A stretch of DNA of 62,505 nucleotides from Alcanivorax sp. DG881 (GTDB taxonomy: Bacteria; Pseudomonadota; Gammaproteobacteria; Pseudomonadales; Alcanivoracaceae), in contig NZ_DS989915.1 of NCBI RefSeq assembly GCF_000155615.1, positions 3,528,145-3,590,649 on the forward strand, given 5' to 3'. Of this stretch, positions 8,984 to 16,146 are shown piece after piece; the first letter of the stretch is position 1, and every line of letters starts with the position of its first letter. The notes under the pieces are model-generated. The model ran no database searches. It was not told the origin of the DNA and saw only the letters and a program-made list of their open reading frames with translations. Position numbers and translations under genes: made by a program.

Positions 8984-9145
8984 CGATCTGATCAAGGCTG
9001 CGACCAGAAGGGTCGCTTCGCGTTCAGGTGATGTCTGGCTGTGAAGCTATAGAGGAGCCCAACCCGGTTTCCTCGCATCGTCCGGACCGACTGGCTGAAA
9101 GGCAGATAATCTGCCCCTCGAAGCAAGACGGAATACGGAGCTTAA

Positions 9146-10714
9146 ATGAAAATTGATTACGAGACCGACTATGACGTCGGCCAGGACAATGTGCAGGTCA
9201 TGGGAATGGACATGCACAATCCTGTCTTCTTTATCAGTGCTGTACTGATTCTTACCTTTGTGATCGGCACGCTGATCTTCCCGGAACAGGCCAACGCCTT
9301 GCTGAATGGCTCCAAGGGCTGGGCGATTGAGCATTTCGACTGGCTGTTCATGGTCAGTGGCAATTTCTTTGTATTGTTCTGCCTGCTGTTGGCGGTGCTG
9401 CCGCTGGGTAAAATCCGCCTGGGCGGGCAGAGTGCCAAACCGGAATTTTCCACGCTTTCCTGGTTCGCCATGTTGTTTGCGGCGGGCATGGGGATTGGTC
9501 TCATGTTCTGGAGTGTGGCGGAGCCGGTGGCCTACCTGAATGGCCAGTGGTACGGCACGCCGCTGGCGGTGGAAGCCGGGTCGGAAGCGGCGCGACATAC
9601 GGCCATGGGGGCGACCATGTATCACTGGGGGCTGCACCCCTGGGCGATTTACGCCGTAGTGGCGTTGTCGTTGGCCTTCTTCACTTATAACAAGGGCATG
9701 CCCCTGACGATCCGCTCTGCGTTCTACCCGCTACTGGGTGAACGGTGCTGGGGCTGGCCGGGCCATATCATCGATATCTTGGCGGTGCTGGCCACCATCT
9801 TCGGTTTGGCGACGTCGCTGGGTCTGGGTGCTCAGCAAGCGGCCGGTGGCCTGCATTTCCTATTTGATACGCCCAATGCGATCAATGTTCAGGTCGGTAT
9901 TATTGTCGGTGTTACTGCTGTCGCGGTGCTCTCGGTGGTGCGCGGTCTAGATGGCGGCGTGAAGCTGCTCAGTAACATCAATATGAGCCTGGCCGTCTTT
10001 TTGCTGCTCTTCGTGATTGTCGCCGGGCCTACCATGCTGATCATCACCGGCTTTGGCACCACTGCGGTGGATTACATCAGTAATATCATTCCGCTGAGTA
10101 CCTGGTTTGGCCGTGAAGACAGTGAGTGGATGCATGGCTGGACCGTGTTCTATTGGGCCTGGTGGATTTCCTGGTCACCGTTTGTGGGGATGTTTATTGC
10201 CCGCATTTCCAAGGGACGCACCGTGCGTGAGTTTATTGTGGCGGTGCTGTTGGTGCCCACGGTGATTACCATTATCTGGATGAGCACCTTTGGTGGCACA
10301 GGGCTGGAACAATCCATCAACGGCGTGGGTGAACTGGCCAACGGGGTGAGTGATGCATCGCTGGCTATGTTCCAGATGCTGGCGCATCTGCCGTGGACCG
10401 GCATCATTTCCTTTATGGCGATTGCACTGGTCCTGATTTTCTTCGTGACCTCGTCGGACTCCGGCTCTCTGGTGATCGACTCCATTACGGCGGGTGGCAA
10501 GGTGGATGCACCGGTGCCCCAGCGCATTTTCTGGGCCGTTATGGAAGGCCTGATTGCGGGTGTACTGCTGTATGGCGGTGGCAAGGAAGCCCTGAAGGCT
10601 CTGCAATCAGGGGCTGTCACAACCGGGTTGCCGTTCACCATCGTGTTGTTGTTGATGTGCGTCAGCCTGTTTATTGCCCTGTCGGCGGAACGCAAGCGCC
10701 TTAAACTGGCTTGA
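9146..10714 (+). CDS. BCCT-family betaine/choline/carnitine transporter
   Basis: A 522-residue inner-membrane protein with about 12 hydrophobic segments. Family signatures are visible: GMGIGLMFWSVAEP (about residues 114-127), MYHWGLHPWAIYA (about 155-167), the aromatic box WAWWISWSPFVGMFIARISKGRT (around 335-357, abridged here to WWISWSPFVGMF) and TSSDSGSL near 435. BCCT carriers import quaternary amines such as glycine betaine by Na+ or H+ symport for osmoprotection. Hydrophilic tails are short, unlike BetT, so it is nearer OpuD/BetL-type carriers. Substrate is not determinable. It is preceded by a long leader and followed by a terminator. Confidence 0.93.
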   Translation: MKIDYETDYDVGQDNVQVMGMDMHNPVFFISAVLILTFVIGTLIFPEQANALLNGSKGWAIEHFDWLFMVSGNFFVLFCLLLAVLPLGKIRLGGQSAKPEFSTLSWFAMLFAAGMGIGLMFWSVAEPVAYLNGQWYGTPLAVEAGSEAARHTAMGATMYHWGLHPWAIYAVVALSLAFFTYNKGMPLTIRSAFYPLLGERCWGWPGHIIDILAVLATIFGLATSLGLGAQQAAGGLHFLFDTPNAINVQVGIIVGVTAVAVLSVVRGLDGGVKLLSNINMSLAVFLLLFVIVAGPTMLIITGFGTTAVDYISNIIPLSTWFGREDSEWMHGWTVFYWAWWISWSPFVGMFIARISKGRTVREFIVAVLLVPTVITIIWMSTFGGTGLEQSINGVGELANGVSDASLAMFQMLAHLPWTGIISFMAIALVLIFFVTSSDSGSLVIDSITAGGKVDAPVPQRIFWAVMEGLIAGVLLYGGGKEALKALQSGAVTTGLPFTIVLLLMCVSLFIALSAERKRLKLA

Positions 10715-10733
10715 TCCCGTTCTGTTGATCCCT

Positions 10734-10763
10734 AAAAATGCCCGCTGATGCGGGCATTTTTTT
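10734..10763 (+). terminator. Rho-independent terminator after the BCCT gene
   Basis: AAAATGCCCGC and GCGGGCATTTT enclose a TGAT loop, followed by TTTTTTT. Confidence 0.93.
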
Positions 10764-10819
10764 GGGTGTCATATGCGAATGCCGAGCGCATGACGGGAAG
10801 ACTGACAGAGGAGGCACGC

Positions 10820-11029
10820 ATGTCTTTTCAGGTAACGGTCAACGGGTTTGAGCAGGACGAGGTGGGGGATTGGATCATGTTACTGTCCTGCGGCCACCGC
10901 CAGCACGTTCGTCACCAGCCGCCCTTTATTAACCGCCCCTGGGCGGTGAGCGAGGAGGGCCGCCGGCAGCATCTGGATATGGTGGTGACCTGCACCCAGT
11001 GTCAGCGGGGCATGCCAGTGCCGGAATGA
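10820..11029 (+). CDS. DUF3565 family protein
   Basis: A 69-residue protein starting MSFQVTVNGFEQDEVGDWIM behind AGAGGAGGC. It has the DUF3565 pattern LSCGHRQHVRHQPPF..RPWA followed by a C-terminal CTQC. His (LSCGH, RQHVRH) and Cys (C32, CTQC) are arranged as a likely small metal-binding (zinc ribbon-like) fold. No function is known for the family. An upstream ATG at 10748 would put 24 extra residues over the BCCT terminator and is rejected. It is a single-gene unit in the same orientation as the transporter. Confidence 0.8.
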   Translation: MSFQVTVNGFEQDEVGDWIMLLSCGHRQHVRHQPPFINRPWAVSEEGRRQHLDMVVTCTQCQRGMPVPE

Positions 11030-11030
11030 G

Positions 11031-11060
11031 CCGCTGCACGCTCCACGCTTCACGCAACCC
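11031..11060 (+). repeat. CACGCTTCACGC dispersed word
   Basis: CCGCTGCACGCTCCACGCTTC followed by ACGCAACCC matches the terminator-adjacent repeat family (58629-58668 and others), but here it directly follows the DUF3565 stop with no clear terminator. A partial copy (ACCACGCTTCACGCTGG) lies at 13209-13225 before the globin gene. Confidence 0.5.
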
Positions 11061-11087
11061 GTAAAACCCGTGAAAGCCGGTACGCCC

Positions 11088-11367
11088 TCTAGGAGCGGTG
11101 GTTCCACCGCGATGCTTTAGGCGGAGATCCCTTGCGCAAACGCGGGGGGGGGGCGAAGCCGCTGTAGGAGCTTGGCTGCAAGTGATCCGAGCGACAGCGA
11201 AATAGCAGAAGCGAGTTACGAGTAAGGAGTTTCGAAGATCAAAACCCTACCCCATGAATTAGGCGGCTGGTTTTGCCTTTCGAAACTCGTAGCTCGAAAC
11301 TGTCTGTTCCCCTTGTGCAGGCTCGCGATCGTCAGGCGTCAGGCGTCAGGCGTCAGGCGTCAGGCGT
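11088..11367. repeat. Repeat-rich intergenic block (REP-like, G10 run, GTCAGGC array)
   Basis: The block contains no gene but several repeats. TAGGAGCGGTGGTTCCACCGC (hairpin GCGGTGG-TT-CCACCGC, 11095-11110) resembles Pseudomonas REP sequences. A run of ten G lies at 11144-11153. A second CTGTAGGAGCTTGGCTGCAA lies at about 11161. GAGTTACGAG...GAGTTTCGAA at 11213-11238 faces an inverted TTCGAAACTCGTAGCTCG at about 11279-11296. Five exact tandem GTCAGGC units (11331-11365) run up to the stop codon of the next, minus-strand gene. Confidence 0.8.
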
Positions 11368-12594
11368 TCAGCGTAACTTGGTATGCCGGTTGATGGTGTG
11401 CTGCAAGCCAAACAGGGCCGGCAGGTGCGGGCCAATCACGCCTTTGCCCGTGGTCAGCAGGGCGCCGCTTAACGCCCGTTGTGGATCCGCCCAGCAGTAA
11501 ATGCTGATGAAGCCCAAATGCCCAAAGGATTTTGGGGCGCCGGGGCCGAACATGCCCATGCCCCGGTTGCCGAGCATAAAGCCGTTGGAGAAGTTCAGTG
11601 GCAGCATCAGCGTCCGGTCGAAGCGGGGGCGATGGTAGGCTGGCTCCAGGGCGCGGGCCACGGTGTCTGGCTGGAAAATCTGCTGGTCGCCATAGCGGCC
11701 GCCGTTCAGCAGCATCTGGAAAAAGCGGCTGGCTTCTTCCGCGGTGGCGTAGAGGTTGCCTGCCGGTACGGTGGCTTCCTGGAAACGGTCGTCGTTGGTC
11801 ACTTCCACGACTTCATCGATACTGCCGCCCACCGCGTAGCTGAGGAACAGGTCCACCAGTTTCAGGGGGAGCCCGGTGGATACATCGACGGCCCGTTCGG
11901 CGCCGGTGTTCCCGAAGGTGAAATACTTCATTCCCATGGGCTGGCGAATGACCCGGTCGAGGGTGGCGTTCAGCGATTCTCCGGTTACCGCTTCCACCAC
12001 GGCGCCAAGAATAAAGCCGGCGGTTATCGCGTGGTAGGCCTGGGTATTGAAGCCACTGGGCTTGGCGGCGCAGAGGATGTCGATAATCTCCTGGGGCCGA
12101 TAGAGAATGTCGGCTTCCACCGGTTCCTGCGGGCGGGGAATCCCGGCCTGATGGGTAAGCAGGTGGCGCAGCGTGGTACGGCCCTTGCCGTTCTGCCCGT
12201 AAGCGGGCAGGTAGCGTGTCACGGGGTCGTCCAGATCAAGTTGACCCTGTTCCACCAGATGATGTACCAGCATGGCGCTGACCACTTTGGAAGCAGAGAA
12301 CAGGCATACGGGGGTATCCGGTGTCATGATGCGCTGGGTGGTCGGGTCGGCGTAGCCGATGCTGCGGTTTAGCATGATCTCGCCGTGGCGGCGCAGGCAG
12401 AGGCTGATCGCCGGGCTCATGCCGCTGCGATAGAGCTTGCGTGTGGCTCGCCAGATAGACTCAACCTGTTCGGAGCCCATGCCGGTCTTGTCCAGTGGCG
12501 CTTCATCACCGTGCTGAATCAGCCCGTCGAGGCTGCGGGGAATAGGGTTGCCATGTTTGCTGATCAGGCGGCGTACACGCGGGCGAAGGGCCAT
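11368..12594 (-). CDS. Serine beta-lactamase-fold hydrolase (EstB/class C type)
   Basis: A 408-residue protein of the Beta-lactamase (PF00144) superfamily. The nucleophile motif SASK (in VCLFSASKVVSAML) fits S-x-x-K, Y in QAYHAITAG fits the Tyr of Y-x-N/x, and LRHLLTHQAGIPRP is the conserved post-SxxK helix. There is no signal peptide, so it is probably a cytoplasmic esterase or lipase rather than a resistance enzyme. I chose MALRPRVRRLISKHG as the start. A start 26 codons upstream (12672) is open and cannot be excluded. The stop abuts a GTCAGGC tandem array. Confidence 0.85.
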   Translation of the reverse strand: MALRPRVRRLISKHGNPIPRSLDGLIQHGDEAPLDKTGMGSEQVESIWRATRKLYRSGMSPAISLCLRRHGEIMLNRSIGYADPTTQRIMTPDTPVCLFSASKVVSAMLVHHLVEQGQLDLDDPVTRYLPAYGQNGKGRTTLRHLLTHQAGIPRPQEPVEADILYRPQEIIDILCAAKPSGFNTQAYHAITAGFILGAVVEAVTGESLNATLDRVIRQPMGMKYFTFGNTGAERAVDVSTGLPLKLVDLFLSYAVGGSIDEVVEVTNDDRFQEATVPAGNLYATAEEASRFFQMLLNGGRYGDQQIFQPDTVARALEPAYHRPRFDRTLMLPLNFSNGFMLGNRGMGMFGPGAPKSFGHLGFISIYCWADPQRALSGALLTTGKGVIGPHLPALFGLQHTINRHTKLR

Positions 12595-12650
12595 AAAAGT
12601 CTCGCAAAAAATGGGGAGTGCAGGGCGCCGAGTATAAAGGTCGACACTAT

Positions 12651-12740
12651 ATTTATTGTGAAAGTACGCCATTGTCCATGATCAAGGGGGGACTGCAATG
12701 GCTGGCTGTGCCATCCGATTGGCGTCAAATCACAATAAAT
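12651..12740. promoter_or_regulatory. Inverted repeat in the divergent hydrolase/Mpo1-like promoter region
   Basis: ATTTATTGTGA (12651-12661) and its exact complement TCACAATAAAT (12730-12740) lie 68 bases apart between the divergent genes. The half sites contain TGTGA/TCACA as in CRP-type boxes, but the spacing is wrong for one dimer. Two separate binding sites, or a looped operator, is an inference. Confidence 0.35.
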
Positions 12741-12872
12741 TGACCCGTTGAAACCCTGCCATTGCGTTACACTGGAGCGGAATGTTTACCCGTCAGCCGC
12801 TGGTTACAAGAATGGGGCTGAGCGCTGTGGCAAGCTTAATACTGAGAACAAGAGCATTTAACAGGAGGTCCC

Positions 12873-13190
12873 ATGGAGACCATCAAGCAATCTGATTTTC
12901 AGAGCTTCGCGGAGTTTTATCCCTATTACCTCCAGGAGCATGGCAACCCCACCTGTCGCCGGCTGCACTTCTTCGGCACCCTGGGCCTGTTTGGCGTGCT
13001 GGCCGGCGTGTTCATGACCGGCAATCTTTGGGGGCTGCTGCTGTTACCGGTGGTGGGCTATGGCTTCGCCTGGGTGGGGCACTATGTTTTTGAAAAAAAT
13101 CGCCCGGCTACCTTCAAACACCCCTGGTACAGCCTTGCCGGTGATTTTGTCATGTTCAAGGATATCCTCATCGGGCGTATTGAGTGGTAG
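12873..13190 (+). CDS. DUF962/Mpo1-like membrane protein
   Basis: A 105-residue protein with the family motif EHGNPTCRRLHFFGTLG (about 25-41), two central membrane segments (about 36-53 and 55-72) and a conserved C-terminal block GHYVFEKNRPATFKHPWYSL. The yeast relative Mpo1 is an Fe(II)-dependent dioxygenase acting in fatty-acid alpha-oxidation, and the His residues seen here match its proposed ligands. Whether the bacterial protein has that activity is not established. AGGAGG stands before the ATG. The globin gene follows 49 bases downstream and may share the transcript. Confidence 0.85.
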   Translation: METIKQSDFQSFAEFYPYYLQEHGNPTCRRLHFFGTLGLFGVLAGVFMTGNLWGLLLLPVVGYGFAWVGHYVFEKNRPATFKHPWYSLAGDFVMFKDILIGRIEW

Positions 13191-13239
13191 CAGGAGACGC
13201 ATCCCGCACCACGCTTCACGCTGGCACGCGGAGGGAGTA

Positions 13240-13689
13240 ATGACCGCGGTTGGGGTTTTTCGGCCGGGAGAAACGGCGGCCAAGGATAGTGACCTGCCTG
13301 ACCTGGATTGCCGGGAAAATATTGACGCCATGGTGCACGGGTTTTATCAGCGCTTGCTGAAGGATCCGGTCATGGCGCCGGTGTTTCTGGAGGTGGCGGG
13401 AATTGATCTGCAACAGCACCTGCCCACCATCTGCCAGTATTGGTACAAAATGTTGTTGGGCGAGCAGGACTATCAGCGCCATATGATGGCAAAACACCGG
13501 GCACTGGATGATCGCGAGCCGCTTACCGGGGAGCATCACGAGCGGTGGCTGGGCCATTTTATGGCGAATCTGGAGGGGCGCTTTGCCGGGCCGATGACCG
13601 ACCGCGCTCGGCTGATCGCCCAGCGTGTCATGCATAATCTGTATATGCAGCTCAGTGCCCGACGGGGCCATGGCTCTGGAGAGGGCTGA
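13240..13689 (+). CDS. Group III truncated haemoglobin
   Basis: A 149-residue protein beginning MTAVGVFRPGETAAKD behind GGAGGGAGTA. The globin core runs from about residue 26 (NIDAMVHGFYQRLLKDPVMAPVF), with HLPTICQYWYKMLLG and MAKHRALDDREPLTGEHHERWLGHF matching the group III pattern, including the likely proximal His. Such globins bind O2, NO or CO and are linked to redox or NO chemistry, but no physiological role is settled. A reading that starts 60 codons upstream would overlap the preceding gene and is not supported. Confidence 0.88.
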   Translation: MTAVGVFRPGETAAKDSDLPDLDCRENIDAMVHGFYQRLLKDPVMAPVFLEVAGIDLQQHLPTICQYWYKMLLGEQDYQRHMMAKHRALDDREPLTGEHHERWLGHFMANLEGRFAGPMTDRARLIAQRVMHNLYMQLSARRGHGSGEG

Positions 13690-13781
13690 AAAGTGGGCTC
13701 ACCGCGGAATGGGGTGATGAGCCGATTCCAGGCTTTTGGCCTTTCTCATCAGGCATTCGGTGCCGGGCGCCAGCAAGCGGA

Positions 13782-13955
13782 TCAGAACAGCGGCAGCACC
13801 ATGTTGCCGGCCAACAGGCCGGCGCCGCTGAGGTAGCAACTCCCGATCAGGATGGGGTCGGAACCGAGAGCCTGGCGCCGGAGATGAAAATACAGGCCCG
13901 TGGCCAGCAAGCCCACCGCAACAACGCACACGCCAATCCAGAGAATCTGGGTCAT
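13782..13955 (-). CDS. 57-residue small membrane protein
   Basis: A short frame begins MTQILWIGVCVVAVGLLATG and ends LAGNMVLPLF. AGGA lies 10 bases before the ATG. Two hydrophobic segments (about 4-22 and 34-55) flank a short basic loop (YFHLRRQALGSDP), the layout of a two-helix inner-membrane protein. It stands just upstream of the CoA-transferase gene on the other side of a 75-base gap, in the same orientation. I do not recognise the family. It is too small for standard gene-length cut-offs. Coding is supported by the ribosome binding site, the sensible hydropathy and the absence of another gene here. Confidence 0.6.
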   Translation of the reverse strand: MTQILWIGVCVVAVGLLATGLYFHLRRQALGSDPILIGSCYLSGAGLLAGNMVLPLF

Positions 13956-14030
13956 GATGATGTCCTGCTTTCGATGACGTTTTTTATTTTTAACGCTGTG
14001 GCTATGTCGCCGTCAATAATGCCGTTGGCG

Positions 14031-15239
14031 TTAGCCAATAATGCCCTGTGCCTGCAGGTCTGCAAATTCTGCGTCACTCAATCCCAGCTCATCACGGAGC
14101 ACGGCGTGGTTATGGCTGCCCACCTCGCCACCGGGCCAGCGGGTTTCGCCGGGGGTGTCGGCCAGCCGTGGCGTAATGGCAGGGACCTTGAGCGGTTTGC
14201 CGTTGATTTCCACCTGCTGGAACAGGCCGCGGGCCTGGAAGTGTGGGTCCTGCATCATGTCGGCCACGGAATAGATAGGGCCGGAGGGCACCCGGGCTTC
14301 TTCGAGAATGGCCAGGATTTCATCGCTGGGCAGGCTGCGGCACCAGCTGTCCAGCGCGGCGTCGATGGCCTCTTCGTGCTCCACGCGACCGGCGTTGTTG
14401 GCCATGGCGGGATCCTTGGCCATATCGGGACGGCCGGCGGCGGTCATCAAGCGTTTGAAAATGGAATCGCCATTGCCGCCGATCACCACGAACTTGCGAT
14501 CGGCGCAGCGGTAGGTATTGGTGGGCACAATGCCGGTGACAGTGGAGCCGGCGGGTTCACGAATGACTCCGGCCCCGTCGAATTCCGGTATGACTCCCTC
14601 GAGAAGATTGAACACGGACTCGTACAAGGCCACATCGACAACCTGGCCTTGCTGGCTGTTTTGTCGCTCGAACAGTGCGAGCAAAATGCCCAGCGCTGCG
14701 TGCAGTCCGGCAATGGTGTCGCCCAATGAGAGGTTGGGGCGCACCGGGCGCTCGCCGGGAAAGCCGTTTACGTAGCGCAGGCCGCCAATGCCTTCGCACA
14801 CCGAGGCATAGCCGGGTTTGCTGGCGTAGGGGCCGGTCTGGCCGTAGCCGGAAATGCGGGTATAAATCAGCCCCGGGTTGTCGGTGGCAAAGCTGTCCGG
14901 GCCCAAGCCCCAGTTTTCCATGGTGCCCGGGCGGAAGTTTTCGATGACCACATCGGCGCCTACCATCAGCTTGCGAGCCAGCGCTTTGCCCTGGTCAGTT
15001 TTCAGATCCAGGGTGACGGATTTCTTGTTGCGTCCCAGGCTGCGCCACCAGAACGAGGTGCCGTCCTCATCCAGTTTGCGCCAACCGCGAATCGGGTCGC
15101 CACCGGGGGGTTCCACTTTCACCACATCGGCGCCGAAGTAGGCCAGCAGGGTGCCGGTAAAAGGCCCGGCGAGTAGCTGTCCCAGTTCGATAACGCGTAC
15201 TCCGTCCAGGGGCAGGCGGCGTGATGAGGGTTGAGTCAT
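14031..15239 (-). CDS. Class III CoA-transferase (CaiB/BaiF family)
   Basis: A 402-residue protein with the family opening LPLDGVRVIELGQLLAGPF and the conserved YFGADVVKVEPPGGD. The catalytic aspartate is in SLGDTIAGLHAALG (about residue 165), equivalent to the Asp that forms the acyl-anhydride in formyl-CoA transferase. These enzymes move CoA between carboxylic acids. The substrate is not predictable from sequence, and neither formyl-CoA nor carnitine partner genes are adjacent. GGAGGCTCC precedes the ATG. It is divergent from trmH. Confidence 0.9.
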   Translation of the reverse strand: MTQPSSRRLPLDGVRVIELGQLLAGPFTGTLLAYFGADVVKVEPPGGDPIRGWRKLDEDGTSFWWRSLGRNKKSVTLDLKTDQGKALARKLMVGADVVIENFRPGTMENWGLGPDSFATDNPGLIYTRISGYGQTGPYASKPGYASVCEGIGGLRYVNGFPGERPVRPNLSLGDTIAGLHAALGILLALFERQNSQQGQVVDVALYESVFNLLEGVIPEFDGAGVIREPAGSTVTGIVPTNTYRCADRKFVVIGGNGDSIFKRLMTAAGRPDMAKDPAMANNAGRVEHEEAIDAALDSWCRSLPSDEILAILEEARVPSGPIYSVADMMQDPHFQARGLFQQVEINGKPLKVPAITPRLADTPGETRWPGGEVGSHNHAVLRDELGLSDAEFADLQAQGIIG

Positions 15240-15453
15240 GGAGCCTCCAGAGAGTGTTTTTTCAAGCCCACAAGCCTAGCGGATTGGGCAGGAGAGTGGC
15301 AGTGTCCAAAGTGCCCGCGCCCGGTTGTTTGGCGTCAGTCTGGCGTAACAGTCATGGGGACAACAGTGGCAGCCACCGGTACAGAGCGAGGGTTGAAGTT
15401 TTGCCATCCGCGCTGCGCCCTATACAATCCGCGGCCTGCTACGAGGAAAAGCC

Positions 15454-16146
15454 ATGACCCCGGAACGTTACCGCCGCATTTGCGAGACCCTGGACCGCCG
15501 CCAGCCTGACCTGACTGTGATCATGGATGGCGTGCACAAACCCCATAATATTGCTGCCATTGTGCGTACCTGCGACGCGGTGGGAATTCTCGATGTGCAT
15601 GCAGTGTTACCCAAAAACCGGGCGCGTATGGCCGCCGGCACGGCGATGGGATCACAGCGTTGGGTACAGGTACACAAGCGTGATGAAAGCACCGATGTGA
15701 TCCGTGAATTGCAGGGGCAGGGCGTACAGGTGCTGGCGGCGCATTTGTCCGATGATGCGATCCCCTATCGTGAAGTGGATTACACCCGGCCAACGGCGCT
15801 GTTGTTGGGGACCGAAAAATTCGGCGTCAGCGACGAGGTGGCCAGCGTGGTGGATCAGAATGTGACCATTCCCATGATGGGCATGGTGGAATCATTCAAT
15901 GTGAGTGTGGCGGCGGCAATTATTCTTTCCGAAGCCTGTGAGCAGCGCCGGGCGAAAGGGTTTTATGATCAGCCGCGGGTGGCGGCGGATCGCTACCACG
16001 AGCTGCTTTTCCGTTGGGGCTATGCCCGGATTGCCCGCTTGTGTGATGCCCACGGGGTGCCGTATCCCGAGCTGGATGAAGAGGGGCAGGTGAAAGACAG
16101 CGCCGCGCTTACGGCGCTGTTGCAGAAGACCCAGACAGAGGCGTAG
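15454..16146 (+). CDS. trmH: tRNA (guanosine(18)-2'-O)-methyltransferase TrmH
   Basis: A 230-residue SPOUT methyltransferase with all three SpoU motifs: KPHNIAAIVRTCDAVG (about 29-44), LLLGTEKFGVSD (about 116-127) and IPMMGMVESFNVSVAAAI (about 137-154). It would methylate the ribose of G18 in the D-loop. The C-terminal extension after residue 165 (TrmH_C: YHELLFRWGYARIARLCD) fits TrmH rather than the rRNA enzyme RlmB. Its last 38 bases overlap the 3' end of the next gene, which converges on it. Confidence 0.92.
   Translation: MTPERYRRICETLDRRQPDLTVIMDGVHKPHNIAAIVRTCDAVGILDVHAVLPKNRARMAAGTAMGSQRWVQVHKRDESTDVIRELQGQGVQVLAAHLSDDAIPYREVDYTRPTALLLGTEKFGVSDEVASVVDQNVTIPMMGMVESFNVSVAAAIILSEACEQRRAKGFYDQPRVAADRYHELLFRWGYARIARLCDAHGVPYPELDEEGQVKDSAALTALLQKTQTEA

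Larger units (their letters stand above)
8640..9145 (+). promoter_or_regulatory. Long structured leader of the BCCT transporter, with small reading frames
   Basis: About 575 bases separate the thrC terminator from the transporter. The stretch contains hairpins CCCTTG-TC-CAAGGG (8946-8959) and GCGACC-AGAAG-GGTCGC (9000-9016), an imperfect pairing of CTCTCTG (8783-8789) with CAGAGAG (8824-8830), and two overlapping small frames (8775-8894 and 8894-8983). No standard long gene is seen on either strand. I do not recognise a known riboswitch consensus. A regulatory 5' leader that responds to osmotic or ionic conditions is an inference from its position and structure. Confidence 0.4.

Noticed and set aside
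8640-9145. Assignment to a named riboswitch class (M-box or yybP-ykoY)
   Set aside because: I could not match conserved motifs of these classes by eye, so only an unclassified leader is reported.
11331-11365. GTCAGGC array as a CRISPR
   Set aside because: Units are 7 bases in direct tandem with no spacers.
11368-12594. Antibiotic-resistance beta-lactamase
   Set aside because: No signal peptide is visible and the sequence fits the EstB/esterase side of the superfamily.
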